In this document: positions 12,201 through 22,765 of the stretch, in pieces | Numbering within the stretch: position 1 is the first letter of the stretch | How the letters are laid out: every line of letters starts with the position of its first letter | NCBI GenBank assembly: GCA_963922205.1 | Contig: CAWUHX010000133.1 | Span: forward strand, 744,001 to 808,000 | From: Romanomermis culicivorax | Lineage: Eukaryota; Nematoda; Enoplea; Mermithida; Mermithidae | Reading direction: 5' to 3' | Length of the DNA stretch: 64,000 nucleotides | Translations under genes and position numbers: made by a program | The notes under the pieces: generated by a model | The model's input: only the letters and a program-made list of their open reading frames with translations | What the model was told of the DNA's origin: nothing | Database searches by the model: none

Positions 12201-15200
12201 GAATCCATTAATGTTTTGCATAGGAAAATTGTGAGATTTTGACCCTCTAAAACACACTAGAATGCACTTCATCAAATTCTCTGACTTTTCATGGTTCCAG
12301 GCATAATTTTATCCTCTGGCCCAACAGGTTTGACAGACTTGCTGGATACACTGGCATGTCCTAAAAAATATTTAGATCCTTAAATAAGCTTGAAGTGTTT
12401 GATTGCACTGTGTCTATTTTGTACAAGATAAATGTAGCATACATCCGGTTCCCTACGACTACTCCTGTTTGGCTTGACAACCAATGAAACAATTCGGCAA
12501 CCATCCAAATTTTTGGACTAACTGGTACCAGATGAACCAATAGGACTTGTCCTGGTATGCGCTTATCCCAACTATTTTACTTACAACCATTGTAATATTT
12601 TTTATAGAAAAATTTGCGGAAACAATGTGGCCACTGTTAGCAGTCATAACTCAGAAACTGATAGTCGCAAACATACATGCACAGGGGGTCAGCCAGGAGA
12701 GGGGATGGAATACAAATTTTTTTTCGTTCTTGATAATGAGAAGAAAGGTCTTCTAACATCCAAACAGCATATTCTTACAACCATGTTAGTCAGATATATG
12801 AAATAATTTGCTTAGACAGCACTTTTCAAAGTTTTAATGTTAGTCCTTTGGAATCAAGTTTGTTTGTTTAGAAAAATTGTTAAACTACAGCATCATTTCC
12901 ATTTTTATGACGACTTTCTCTTCTCTCTTGCTCATTTTCCTTCGTCAAATTCTCAATCATTGCTGGGGGATTTAAATCTGCTGGAGGGTCAGCAAGAATC
13001 TGCTGGGGGTCAATTAAAATTATCTGTGGCCCCCGCGTGCATGTATGGTCACAAATCATTATCTTGAGGTATACGTTTTAAGATAACTCTGTTTATATGC
13101 ACTGGGAAAAAAACGTTTTCACCTATCGGGAAAAGCCGGGAACTTAGTTTTTGGAAATCGCTATGAACCCTGTTCTTTGTCCGGACCCGTAATGCACAAG
13201 GTACTCCAAATAACGGACAGGTTGAGAGCCTTTTCTTCTTTTTAGGGTCTGGTCGAGCCAACAATCTTATTTCTACTTCCGGTATCAGTCAGAAAGTATT
13301 GGGTAGCATACCAGCCCAAGAGGCTCGATACATCCCTATTGCCAGGAATATAGAAATCTATTTTTCATTCCCAAATTATTAACATAGAAGTTTGGGAGTG
13401 AATTGAAATCATGCGTCAGTGATCTAGATTTTTCAGTTTGCTGAATATAATATTCTCTTGTCCTTATATCACCCGTAGCTCACCTCGGATTTTCTCGCAG
13501 CTATTATATATACTGCCGCAGTTCATTCTTTTTAGAATGTTGCTATTGGATGTTTCGATTTGTCCGGATATATGATCAGAGTTGCTGAGTTCGTCGATAG
13601 TGCTCGGTTTTGCGTTTTAGAGGTGACAATGAATATCTTCTCATGTTCTGAATGAAGTAATCCGTGTAAGAAGACTCAAATTTACATTCCCTCAAACCGT
13701 GAAGTCAGGAAATTTCGTCTTATATTCTTATGATGTAGTCGCTTCTAAAAGACAAATTTAGGGGTCAAGACCAAAAGGAGGTCATAATCTGAAACTTTTC
13801 CGGCGTTTCGCGCCAATTTTATGCCTAATTCAGGGTTCATACACAACCTGGAAAACCTGGAAAACACAGGGAATTTTTTTTCAGGTCTGGAATACCTGGA
13901 AAACCTGGAAAACACAGGGAATTTTGTGGAAAAATAAATATTTTGTGTTGAAAAGTAGAGGAAAATCGTCAAATTTTTTCGCCGCGCTGCGGCGAGTTTT
14001 CTTTTTCAACTATGCACATTGAAAGTTAAATTGCTGTAAATCATCGAGTATTTGAAATCGTTTTTTTTAGTTTTTCAACTTCAACTTTTAATTTAGCCTT
14101 CAAATTATTATGTCAAAGTCAACGTTTCAATTGGATTGTAAAGGGTAATATCCGAGAACTCCTCATTTATGTCAGAAAATTGGAAACTGATGAACAAAAT
14201 TTTTTCGGCCATATAGAGCATTCATATTTGCGAGCAAAAAAGAATTCGAGTCTGGTCAGGGTTTTTTCAGGCAATTAGGAGCGATGGCTTCTAAAAATTC
14301 TGATTGACTCCTAAAAATTTAGGGACACAAGCCAACATGGCTTGTAAAAATCAGAGCCTAACAACCCTTACGATTAGGTGAGTTTCCTGTCCAGAGATGC
14401 ATTCTTATGCGTTTTTAAGAAAACATATCGAAAATTTTCCGGCGCTGCGCGCCGAATTTCAAGTCACTTATGATTCGTGTTATCATTTCTGTTGTGCGGT
14501 TGCAAAATGTCGACCAAGCTTATGCTGGCTTATAGCTTTTAAACATCAGCATGTTATGGATGAATGTTTGACATTGTATTGTTTTTTCACATATTTGACT
14601 AAAACCTAGGTTTTTCTAGATTATTTCCACAAAGTCGTTTTGTGGTTCTTTAGAATTTTCGACTTTCGTGAAGATAACTTTTTGCATTTGGAAAATGATT
14701 AAGCGTGGGACAATAGCAGAGGTTCTTCTGTCTGAAATGCCTAATTTTTGAATTTTAGTTTGCCTGACTGAAAACATGTTGAATTCACTGACAAATTAGA
14801 CTTTTCAGGCAGGAAATAGATATTAAAAATAGTCATTTTCTAACGATATAGAATATCAAAATCCAGATTTTTTCCGATGCTCTGCACCGCATTAATTACC
14901 GATATCCGAGTCCGAAGTAAAATATCTATCACACTTTTTTATGGTTTATACGTTGGTTTATATATATCATAAATAATTATGATTGGTAAATTACTGACTC
15001 TTGATATACGAAAACGTTAGAAAAATGTTTTAACGCTTCCACCAATCAAATGGTGAAAAGTTCACGATTAATTATCGGTAGCTACATAAGAGTGTGCTGA
15101 AAAATAAATTTTTTGACGTTTTAGAGGCCTCGGAATCAAAATTTTTCGGCGCTAGGTTGCGCAAGAATTTGAAATAAATTTTTTGATTTAGTACTCTATT

Positions 15201-18200
15201 TTTGATGATGCTTAAGCTCACACATGTTTCTATTATTCAGTATTTTTCTTCAGAATAGTATATTTCATCATTATAAAAACCTGGAAAAATTTCATTTGTC
15301 AACCTGGAAAACCTGGAAAACACAGGGAATTTTTTTTCTCCAACTTTGTATGAACCCTGCTAATTATCATACATGCATAGCATAGAAATTTCGTTGGGGG
15401 TCAGCCAGGACAGGGGGTCGAATAGAATTTCTTGTTTCTTGATTACCAAAAGAAACGTTTTCTTATATCCAATCCGCAAATTATAACATCTATGTTGATC
15501 AAATATTGGCTATTCGCTTAGTCTACTTTTTTAAGGGCTCAGAAAAACTATTAAACTACAGCATCATTTTAAATTTTATGACGTATTTCTCTTTCTTTCA
15601 TTCTCATTTTCTCTCATCGTCGTCTTGATCAATGCCGCGATGCAAAATCTGTTGGCAGTCAGCCAGAACCCAACCCCACCCCCCCCCATGTGCATGTATG
15701 CTAATTATATTTATTTATCTAAATTTGGCTCGAGCCCAGCAGTTAGGAAGTCTATTTCCGTTGCTCAATCAGCATTTAATTGTTTTAGTCCGTCTGTAAT
15801 GTTTTACTTGATCTCTAAACATTAATATTTAACATTTTTTCGTGAGTAATTAAAATTGAAACTTTTTCGCTGATCTTATTATTTTTCCTCACTTGATGAA
15901 TATAATGAATTGTTTTAGTCACAGGGAAATTGAAATAGGAAATTTCTCAACTTCATCATTTAATGAACAACGAAACATATTCTAGAAGCTTACTTTTCAG
16001 TGTGTCCAATTTCCGGACTCCAATACCTAAATTTTGAAGCATATTCATCTAGTCAATTTTTCATTGCGTTTATTCAACCGAAATTTTAAAATCAATTCCG
16101 ACTTCCACTTGATGTTTTTTGCTGTAGAATATTTTGCAAGTGTTTTTAATTTGATTTTTGAGAAACTTTTGGCATCCGCGCCAATTTTTGGCACATGTGC
16201 AATGAGATTTTTTATTAACCGTTTTAGAGCATAAAAATCTCATGAGATTCATTGTGTGTATAACATTTATTTCATTGTACATGACGAATTTGAGAAAATT
16301 CAAATTTTTTCTTAATTATGAGAATTTTATATTTGAGTAACGGCGTAATGCAAAAATTAGTCTGAACAGCACGTACACATCAACTATAAATATTTTTGAA
16401 CTGAAAACGCATTTTTAAAAAAAAATTGCATGTTGGAAAAAGTGACCATTTTACAGTATAATGGAAAAGGTGCATGTAAATAGCAATGATTCTCGGTACA
16501 AAGAAGCTATCAGAGTGCTCAAACAGAGTTCATTGAAGGAAAACAAACAGCTACTGAAACGAAAAAAAAGTGGCAGATGAAGAATATAAATCATTGAAGA
16601 GCAGAATCGTAAAATTGAAGAAAATTTGTCGCTAGAAAAAAATTTGTTGAGTTTACAAATCGTAGAATTGAAAACTGTGAGAATATTTTTGAATTAATTT
16701 GATAAAATTTCATTATGATCATGCGTGCTTTTTATGTTTTTACAGTTTCCTCCGGTACTCACTTTTATCTTTCATGTATGAATTAAGGATGAATTTTGCT
16801 ATGAAAAACTTGGAAAATTAACCTGGAATTTTTTTTTTGGGAAAGTGTTGAACACTCTGGTAAGTATAATCGGTTTTCTTCTAGTCGCTTTTGGTTCGTA
16901 TCGCACCCAAAGAATGCTTGATTTGTTCATCAGACGTCAGAAATGTCGATTATTCGTTGCTACAGTCCGTTCTTCTGCGTGCAAATGTACCAGTAACTGA
17001 AAAAAAATCTGGTAACGTTGGATTGTATGTCTGAGCATCTCATTTATCAAATTTTGCTTTTTCTAGCTGACTTTAAAGGTACTTCCATTCAGCAGGACTT
17101 GAGTCGCTTGTTGAAATTCCGGAAGGGAGAAAATACTGATTGCACGTCTTTACGTAAGTAGAATTAATCAAATAATATACAATTCTTATTATCATACGGA
17201 AATTTCACAAAAAAATTTCATTTTTTTACTCGAGAATCGTCAATTCAACAAGTATTGAGGCCTGAGAATGATATAACGACTGAATTTTTCATTATCAAAT
17301 TGATGTCATCACGTTACATTTCCGCGGAAACGTACGTCATGCGAGAAACATAAATCGATAAAAAATCAAACGGCCGGTGTTTTGAAAAATATAATATGCT
17401 AAGCTTATTAGTGAAACTATGCTTTCAACTCAACTCCATTCACTTCCAATATGCTGAGCATTATTCATTCATTCTTATCTGCAATATTTTGGCTTCTTAT
17501 TGCATTCTGTTATTTTCTAGCTCAACTAAACAGCACGGATGTAATGGATTGCCTCGCAGCTTTGATTAAGTTTCTTAATTTGTCTGAACAAAGCTCAAAT
17601 TTCGGCAAATTTCGCCTAGAATCTCTTGTTTTCGATCGATATCTTCGTCTAGATTCAGCGGCCATAAAATCACTGAGAGTGATTGATTGCGGTGTTCTAT
17701 CAGGTAAGTAACATGATAATTCGATTTTCAAGATGCCCAATGCTTACCCAATACTGAATAAAAAATAAACTGACAAAAAAGCCTTGAAAAAAGTTCATAG
17801 GCTTTGTAAATCCTATCAATATCGATTTACTTTCTGACCTATTTTACTTGAACTATTGAGCGTTTGCGATTCCTCCATATTTCCTGGCAGCAAAATTCAG
17901 TACCGCAAATAGTGTAATCATCGAAAAAATTACAGCTAACATTTCAGGTATTAATAGCGCCAATACCCTGTACGGACTGTTGAATAAATGTCATACTATG
18001 GCTGGCAAGAAGCTTTTAAACGAATGGCTAAGGATGCCGTTACTCGACGTCAACCGAATCAGTAATTCTTACAGCGTTTCATATTTGATTTACGTTTCCT
18101 GAAGTCGAAAAATCATGTGAAAAATCCACGATTATGTAATGTACGCGGGCAGATTTTCCATTATGTTTTTGACAATTCTCGAAATGATGCTATGTCGTAT

Positions 18201-21200
18201 ATATCCCATCAGTTAAATTTAATTATATTTTGTCCTCCTACTCTGCCAGTGTTTTCACTTACTTTTCGAATCAATGTAATCAAGCCATAAATTTAATGGA
18301 GTCCTGAGGTCTTGGGGTCACCGATTCCTTAAAATTTTAGGGGGCCCCTGAAGTCGAAAACCAAAAAAATGCAAAAAACGTTTCAAAAAATAGTAATTCT
18401 TGTCTCAAAACCGTACAAAATGTATTCCGAAAAAATTGACGTTTTCGACCGTTTTCTGTTCAAAAATTTATATTTTTCATCAAAAAATTGGCATTCTTCA
18501 GTTTTTTCCGATCAAAAGTGTGAGGGTCCCTTTGACTACCATATAGCTAGTCATAAAATTAAAATATCCTAGGGGAGCATGACCCAATGGCTAGCCATAT
18601 GGCCTGCGATTCCTGGAGGGTTACAATCGCTTTCCCCCACTCCCCAATTACATGTATGTATATGAATCAAGCCAGTTTACTCGACTGGTAGCATCAGACT
18701 CATGACGCATTGTTTGCTGTTTTGCTTTGATAGATGAACGTTTGGATGCCGTTGAAGCTTTCGTCGAAAATTCTGACGTTCTGCGCAATATACGTGAAAA
18801 CATTCTAAGCAAAATCGAAGACTTACCGAAAATTTTAAGAGCTTTCAATCGGAACAAAGCTGATCTTCAGGTACAACAAACTGTTTCAGATAAATCATCT
18901 AACGAGCTCCTAATGCTTCATAGCACGTTTTCAAAATTTATCAAACGGTTCAACTGTTGCCGAACGTTAAATGTCAACTCGTAATGATCGACAATCAAAA
19001 ATCTACCGTGAAAGCTTTATTCTTGGATGTCATAGATGTGAGTTTGTGGGAAAATGGTTCCTCATTGTCAGTAGTTGTAGTCTGGTATTTCACAAGGATA
19101 TATTGCTGGATTTCGAAAAATACGTGTCAATGGTCAATTGTACATTGGAAATTAATCGAAAATCAACGTCTTACGAAGTTCGCGTTAAGCGCAATTTCGA
19201 TGAAAATTTAAATGGTTTGTAATCGTCTTGTCGCTTTTACTCTACATTATCTCTTCTATTTCCAGAAGTCTCTGAAGAAATGATGAAAAGTGAAACCAAT
19301 ATTAACATCGAATTCAAAAAAGTATTGGGTTTTTATTTATAAATTTTTTCCTGCTTCCAAATTTTGTTGATAGTTCGTGTTCATTACCTTCGATTCGGTT
19401 CTAAAATTTTCGTTTTTTCTCTATAGTTGCCTTCAGTAGATTTCTTAGTCCTTTAGATCGCCAAGGATTTGAATCTCGAGCCGGAGAAGGGTGTTAAACT
19501 CGAAAATACCTCACATTTAGGATATTTTTGTCGCGTTTCGCGCAAAGTAATGTAGTATTGGATTATCTACATCTTTTCTCAAAACCACTCTATATGTTGT
19601 TTTTCAACTTTTAGGATGAGAAAGTGCTCCGAAATAACAAAAATTACCAAGTTTTAGAAATTCAAAAAGCTGGCGTAAGATTTTGGAATGCTACGTTGAA
19701 AAGAATGAATGACGATTATAATATAATTTACGATAAATATAGCGAAATTCATACCGGTATCGTCAAAGAAGTCGTTAGTATTGCGGGTAGAGTGTTTTTT
19801 ATATTAATCGGTAACTGTTTCAATTCAATGCTGAAATTGCGGTGTTCGAAAGCTATTTAATCAACGCGTATGTTTGACGGTTCTGGTTCTTGAAAGTTGC
19901 CAGAAAATTATCCTAGGTTTTTCGTCTAAACGCGCTCGATTTCCTGCGATTTAACTTTTTTTATTCATAATTTTATTTTAGCCGGTTATATGGAAGCCAT
20001 GCGACGTCTTTGCGACCTACTGGCAACTTTGGACGTGATTATATCATTCGCTGAAGTCAGTTTAGTGAATCCCATTCCGTACGTGCGACCTGTCGTCCAC
20101 GAAAAAGGTTTTTGAACATTATTTTTATATATTTTGCATGCAATTTCTTCGTATTGTTAAGGCGCTGGAGTTCTCAAGTTGAGTGATGCTCGGCACCCTT
20201 GTTTGGAAAGGCAAGATGATGTATCTTTCATTCCCAACGACGTAAATTTTTCGAAAAGTATGCTCAGCGCACTTTACTGGGATTTGTTTACTTTTTCTAT
20301 GTTAATTGTGTTACTTAATAACAAGATGCCACCAACTGAAAAATAGCCGGGACTATTTTTAGCAACCGGGTTATAACCGAGAATTTAGTAAACCAATCAG
20401 CAGTCGAGTGTTGAGTAACTTTTTAAGCGATTTTGAGATATTTGACTTCGAGGAATTCAAAATTTTTCGCCGCTTCGCGGCGTTGTACGAGTTACGAATA
20501 TTATATTATTGTGGTTTCTTTATTTTGAAAAAACCTAAAATGTGTAATTTCAACGTTGATATTCTTTATATAATGTTCTCACTGCTCAACCGCTATTGAT
20601 CAGACATGTGTGACACATGCAACGTTAAATAGAGTTTTGAAATATGCATCTCATTATTGTATGGCGGTGTTGAAGATTTTTACATAGTCCAAGCATTCCT
20701 CGGTATTCTTAGTGATAAAAGAATCGATTTTCCCGCCAAATGGCGAAAAATTTACGGTTTCAATATAAAAAACCATTTTGGTGCACTTCAAAGGTTCAAA
20801 ACCTCAAAATTTGGTACTTTCCCGGTTCGGTCAACTTAGTTCCTTAGCGTCAACCGCTGGCGTTTATAGTAAGACAGACGACGTTTCCGATTGAACTGAA
20901 ACGCAAACCTGCCTGTTGTTTATACCATACATGTAACGGAGCCCCGAGGCCCGGGGGGGGTCAGTAGTTCCCAAAATTTTGGGAGGAGGAATCTCTCAAG
21001 GAAAGAAAATTCGATTTTTCCACGAAAAAAATCCGAAAAATAGTAATTTTTGCCTAAAAAACCGAAAAAATGAATCTATGGCGCGAAGCGCCAAGAAAAT
21101 TCACATTCTTTTATCATTTTTTGTTCAAAAAATTGACATTATTCAGTGTTTTTCCGACCAAAAGTATGGGGGTTCCTACGGCTACCATGTGGCTAGCCAT

Positions 21201-22765
21201 TGGGCGACCGCCCCCCAGGATTTTCCAATCCAATGGCTAGCCACATGGTAGCCGTAGGAACCCCCATACTTTTGGTCGGAAAAATACTGAATAATGTCAA
21301 TTTTTTGAACAAAAAATGATAAAAGAATGTGAATTTTCTTGGCGCTTCGCGCCATAGATTCATTTTTTCGGTTTTTTAGGCAAAAATTACTATTTTTCGG
21401 ATTCTTTTCGTGGAAAAATCGAATTTTCTTTCCTTGAGAGATTCCTCCTCCCAAAATTTTGGGAATTACTGACCCCCGGCCCCAAAAAAGTCGCCCAACC
21501 CCCCCCCCAGACCTCGGGGCTCCGTTACATGTATGTTTCCAATAAACTTCACGTGGATAATACTTTCGGTTCTTGTTGAAAGGCTTCTAAATTGTGAAAC
21601 TGGAAAGCAAGTGTTATTTCACATTATTTTTATTCTCTATAGAACCAAGTTTCAAGTTCAGCTGAAAATTCGATTGCGTATTCAGCTAACTCTTCAAAAG
21701 TTTTTGAACAAAAATTTTGCGATAAAAATTTAATGCACGATATCGACGTCTGTGCTTGTTCATGTCACTTTTTTATTTACGGGCGTTTCGAAGAAAACAG
21801 GCTATCACTCGTGTGTGCCGATGTATTCGTCAAGGTCAACATGTCACGTTATCTAATTCACAATTGTGTTTAAGACGGCTTTAATCGCTATTATGGCTCA
21901 ATGCGGTTGCTTCGTGCCTTGCTCTTCCGCCGAAATTAGCATCTTTGACGGAATTTTTACTCGAATCGGTGCTTCGGATTGCCAACTGAAAGGTGTTTCC
22001 ACCTTTATGGCTGAAATGATAGAGACTTCGTTCATTTTGGAAGCAAGTTACTTGTGAAGCGTTAGAAATTCTATTCACTATATCACACTACACATTCAGG
22101 CTGCTACCGAACATTCATTGATTGTCATAGATGAACTGGGACGCGGTACATCAACCTTCGATGGGTTCGGTTTAGCTTATGCTATATCTGAGTAAGTTTG
22201 CGTCTATTTTTGGAAAAGGCTTCCTATGGTATGTTGCCGTTGCCCGGCCTCTGGTTTGCTTGAAAGTTTAACTGTAAATTCGGCATACGTGGTTAATTTA
22301 TTCTTTCTTGTCAGATTTCTATATTTAGATGTCTAGCTTTATAATGATTTTGTTGGAAAAGTTGCACAGAAGAAATTTTTGGTAGAATTTGAGAAACTGT
22401 GAAAAATATGTTAAAAGTCGCTTTTGAAAGTTGAAGACTTTTTACTTCAATTCTATCCTTAAAATTTCTATGCTTAACACTTCTTCTAGGTACATTGTGC
22501 TGAATTTGCATGCCTTCACATTGTTCGCTACGCACTTTCACGAGCTTACTGCCTTGTCACGAACAATTCCCACTGTACGAAATTATCATGTTACCGCGGA
22601 AATGAATGACAATCGAATGACTCTTTTGTTCAAAGTCAATCCTGGTAAATACTTCCACTTTTGCCGCTGACATATAATTTTGCTTTTATATTATAAGGTG
22701 TTTGTGACGAGAGTTTCGGAATACGTATCGCGGAAATGGTCAAATTTCCGAATAGTGTTATCCAA
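5598..22765 (+). CDS. MSH2: DNA mismatch repair protein MSH2 (MutS homologue 2), 22 exons recognised, P-loop exon missing
   Basis: Exons read directly: 5598-5642, 5719-5757, 5809-5905, 6081-6223, 8993-9100, 13536-13622, 16885-17011, 17067-17153, 17521-17703, 17948-18061, 18734-18870, 18924-19037, 19097-19214, 19266-19321, 19457-19546, 19615-19786, 19982-20107, 20162-20257, [gap], 21875-22042, 22100-22191, 22490-22644, 22698-22765. All junction phases agree except across the gap. MSH2 pairs with MSH6 or MSH3 in the nucleus to recognise mismatches and uses ATP to signal repair. The order and spacing of conserved segments follow MSH2 from N-terminal domain to Walker B and the THFHEL helix. The start is the first ATG after an in-frame TAA at 5565. 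No stop or frameshift lies in any exon, which argues for recent constraint. The P-loop exon was not found, and the final C-terminal exons are unclear. Confidence 0.92.
6422..8901. mobile_element. 2.5 kb TIR element in an MSH2 intron, same superfamily as 13831-15359
   Basis: CAGGGTGTCAAGC at the left end is matched by GCTTGACACCCTG at the right end. The flanks are TGTCAT (6416-6421) and TGTGAT (8902-8907), a 6-bp TSD with one mismatch. Inside both ends lie repeats of CCTGGAAAACCTGGAAA(A/G)GTCAGGGAA. No transposase frame is visible. The body contains a nested element (about 7660-8500), and its first part (6676-6830) is a truncated copy of the CATACCTGTA family. Confidence 0.7.
7660..8500 (-). 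mobile_element. Nested copy of the 60824-61815 hAT-like element
   Basis: Read on the minus strand this region parallels 60824-61815: ttcctcgaagtatttttccacatgaagac..., then CCTAAAACGCTGGAAAATGAACCTTCACAACG, then the hairpin accggcgccaagcgccgg and the tract agtccaccaaaatgcatcttttcggtttt. Its outer tips are worn, so the boundaries are approximate. Its presence inside 6422-8901 gives a relative insertion order. Confidence 0.6.
8993..17153 (+). CDS. MSH2: MSH2 exons 5-8: connector domain
   Basis: Exons 8993-9100 ([13 protein letters not shown], clearly orthologous), 13536-13622 ([10 protein letters not shown], ending at LE), 16885-17011 ([11 protein letters not shown], then TEKKS) and 17067-17153 ([16 protein letters not shown]) build the connector domain. 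Their introns are the longest of the gene (2.8, 4.4 and 3.3 kb) and hold most of the transposons of this half of the window. The exon at 13536-13622 is the most diverged: the usual LCEFPDNDQF stretch is replaced by a weakly similar [10 protein letters not shown], but phase and flanking residues fit. Confidence 0.85.
9880..10060 (+). repeat. Degenerate minisatellite, unit about CTTACTTTGGCACCCGT
   Basis: Phrases of the type cttactttggcaccca, ctcactttggcgtcgat, cttactctggctcccaa, cttaactgggtgcccgt and ctaactttggcgcctca follow one another at roughly 17-30 bp spacing. The 191-codon open frame covering this stretch comes from the repeat and lies in an MSH2 intron, so it is not taken as a gene. Confidence 0.55.
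10165..10315. mobile_element. Short hAT-like MITE relic with CAGGGCCGTGCG-type end
   Basis: The right end reads atcctgcgcacggccctg, the reverse complement of a common non-autonomous hAT tip. The left end is a worn version (cacgtccgtgcagaagg). Poly-G and poly-C runs sit inside both ends. No TSD could be read with confidence. Confidence 0.4.
11125..11320. mobile_element. Short MITE relic with GTGGCGGATCCAGA-type end
   Basis: The right end tctggatccgccactg is a typical tip of non-autonomous hAT-like elements. Internal G-run (about 11145-11163) and C-run (about 11277-11290) are inverted relative to each other and flank a T-rich middle. The left tip is degenerate. Confidence 0.4.
11860..12205 (+). 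repeat. AATCA-rich degenerate tandem repeat
   Basis: About 350 bp of imperfect repeats built on (G)AATCAATCA and AGAGAATCAATCAG, spaced 12-20 bp, in an MSH2 intron. No ORF or TIR is associated. Confidence 0.65.
12672..13047. mobile_element. CATACATG-family MITE, 8-bp TSD with one mismatch
   Basis: Begins CATACATGCAC and ends GTGCATGTATG. The flanks are GTCGCAAA (12664-12671) and GTCACAAA (13048-13055). Inside the left end is GGGGGTCAGCCAGGA; inside the right end are TGCTGGGGG..TCTGCTGGAGGGTCAGC repeats. No ORF. The TSD length and short TIR suggest a hAT-type mobiliser. Confidence 0.8.
13831..15359. mobile_element. 1.5 kb TIR element with perfect 6-bp TSD CTAATT
   Basis: The ends CAGGGTTCATACACAAC and TTTGTATGAACCCTG are inverted copies. 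CTAATT flanks both sides (13825-13830 and 15360-15365). Subterminal CCTGGAAAACCTGGAAAACACAGGGAATTTTT repeats occur twice on the left and once on the right. The interior carries several hairpins of the type cggcgctgcgcgccg (13979, 14441) and no transposase. It lies in the MSH2 intron between exons 6 and 7, and abuts the next MITE almost directly. Confidence 0.85.
15368..15700. mobile_element. CATACATG-family MITE with perfect 8-bp TSD CTAATTAT
   Basis: Begins CATACATGCATAG and ends TGCATGTATG. CTAATTAT occurs at 15360-15367 and 15701-15708. It contains GGGGGTCAGCCAGGACAGGGGGTCG near the left end. It landed exactly beside the end of the 13831-15359 element, sharing the CTAATT duplication. Confidence 0.85.
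17521..19546 (+). CDS. MSH2: MSH2 exons 9-15: lever and clamp (core) domains
   Basis: Seven exons (17521-17703, 17948-18061, 18734-18870, 18924-19037, 19097-19214, 19266-19321, 19457-19546). Landmarks are [33 protein letters not shown] (the conserved core helix with its NKC and W), [12 protein letters not shown], the [10 protein letters not shown] segment, [15 protein letters not shown] and the [30 protein letters not shown] segment. Exon 18924-19037 starts at a TAG acceptor that is itself the in-frame stop of the upstream intron. The GC-palindrome-like gtcgcgtttcgcgc at 19531-19544 is coding sequence here, not a copy of the dispersed hairpin repeat. Confidence 0.88.
18300..18660. repeat. Relic related to the 20926-21534 fold-back element
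   Basis: Carries the same ordered phrases (tcctgaggtc tggggtca at the left, ccaaaa.. atgcaaaaaacg, gaccaaaagt-like cgatcaaaagtg, the ggctagccat phrase, and a right end acatgtatg) but only one arm. It lies in the MSH2 intron before exon 18734-18870. Confidence 0.5.
19615..20257 (+). CDS. MSH2: MSH2 exons 16-18: end of clamp and start of the ATPase domain
   Basis: Exons 19615-19786, 19982-20107 and 20162-20257 encode [11 protein letters not shown], the [12 protein letters not shown] helix, [16 protein letters not shown], the DARHPCLE motif and [10 protein letters not shown]. These match the region immediately before the Walker A loop in MSH2. Exon 20162-20257 ends at a GTATGC donor in phase 1. 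The next conserved residues should be the ITGPNMGGKS P-loop, but they do not follow in any frame on either strand. Confidence 0.9.
20258..21874 (+). other. MSH2 intron where the Walker A exon should be; P-loop not found
   Basis: The protein jumps from [10 protein letters not shown] to [16 protein letters not shown], losing about 20-25 residues that contain the invariant GxxxxGKS loop. I searched the whole interval by eye on both strands for GGN-AAY-ATG-GGN-GG and for GGNAAR(T/A)CN contexts and found none. The interval holds a GC hairpin repeat at 20463-20482, AT-rich filler and the fold-back element at 20926-21534. The missing piece must be 2 mod 3 in length to restore phase. Either the exon was deleted or displaced when the fold-back inserted, or it is lost from this assembly at the palindrome. 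Confidence 0.7.
20926..21534. mobile_element. Fold-back (long inverted repeat) element in an MSH2 intron
   Basis: The ends CATACATGTAACGGAGCC and GGCTCCGTTACATGTATG are inverted copies, and the arms at about 20979-21205 and 21228-21454 are almost identical reverse complements around a spacer of about 20 bp. As a result both strands carry the same meaningless 90-codon open frame. The arms contain the GC hairpin tggcgcgaagcgcca and G/C runs near the tips. The CATACATG tip resembles the 8-bp-TSD family found elsewhere, but I see no clear flanking duplication here. A related single-armed copy lies at about 18300-18660. Confidence 0.85.
21875..22765 (+). CDS. MSH2: MSH2 exons after the P-loop: Walker B, signature loop and THFHEL helix
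   Basis: Exons 21875-22042, 22100-22191, 22490-22644 and 22698-22765. They encode [27 protein letters not shown] (the ABC-type signature helix), the Walker [16 protein letters not shown], the D-loop region, [10 protein letters not shown] (switch His) and [17 protein letters not shown]. All catalytic residues of this half are present. The intron 22043-22099 uses a GC donor (GGAA|GCAAGT): the GT two bases further on would break the frame. The reading frame after VIQ at 22765 is unclear. Confidence 0.92.

Noticed and set aside
14430-14460. Rho-independent terminator-like hairpin
   Set aside because: The organism is eukaryotic, and the hairpin is one of a dispersed set inside DNA transposons.
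19531-19544. GC hairpin copy like those in the transposons
   Set aside because: It is within MSH2 exon 19457-19546 and encodes the conserved C-R-V-S-R-K segment.
20979-21454. Two nearly identical 90-codon ORFs on opposite strands
   Set aside because: They are the two arms of the fold-back element, with no domain and no independent start context.
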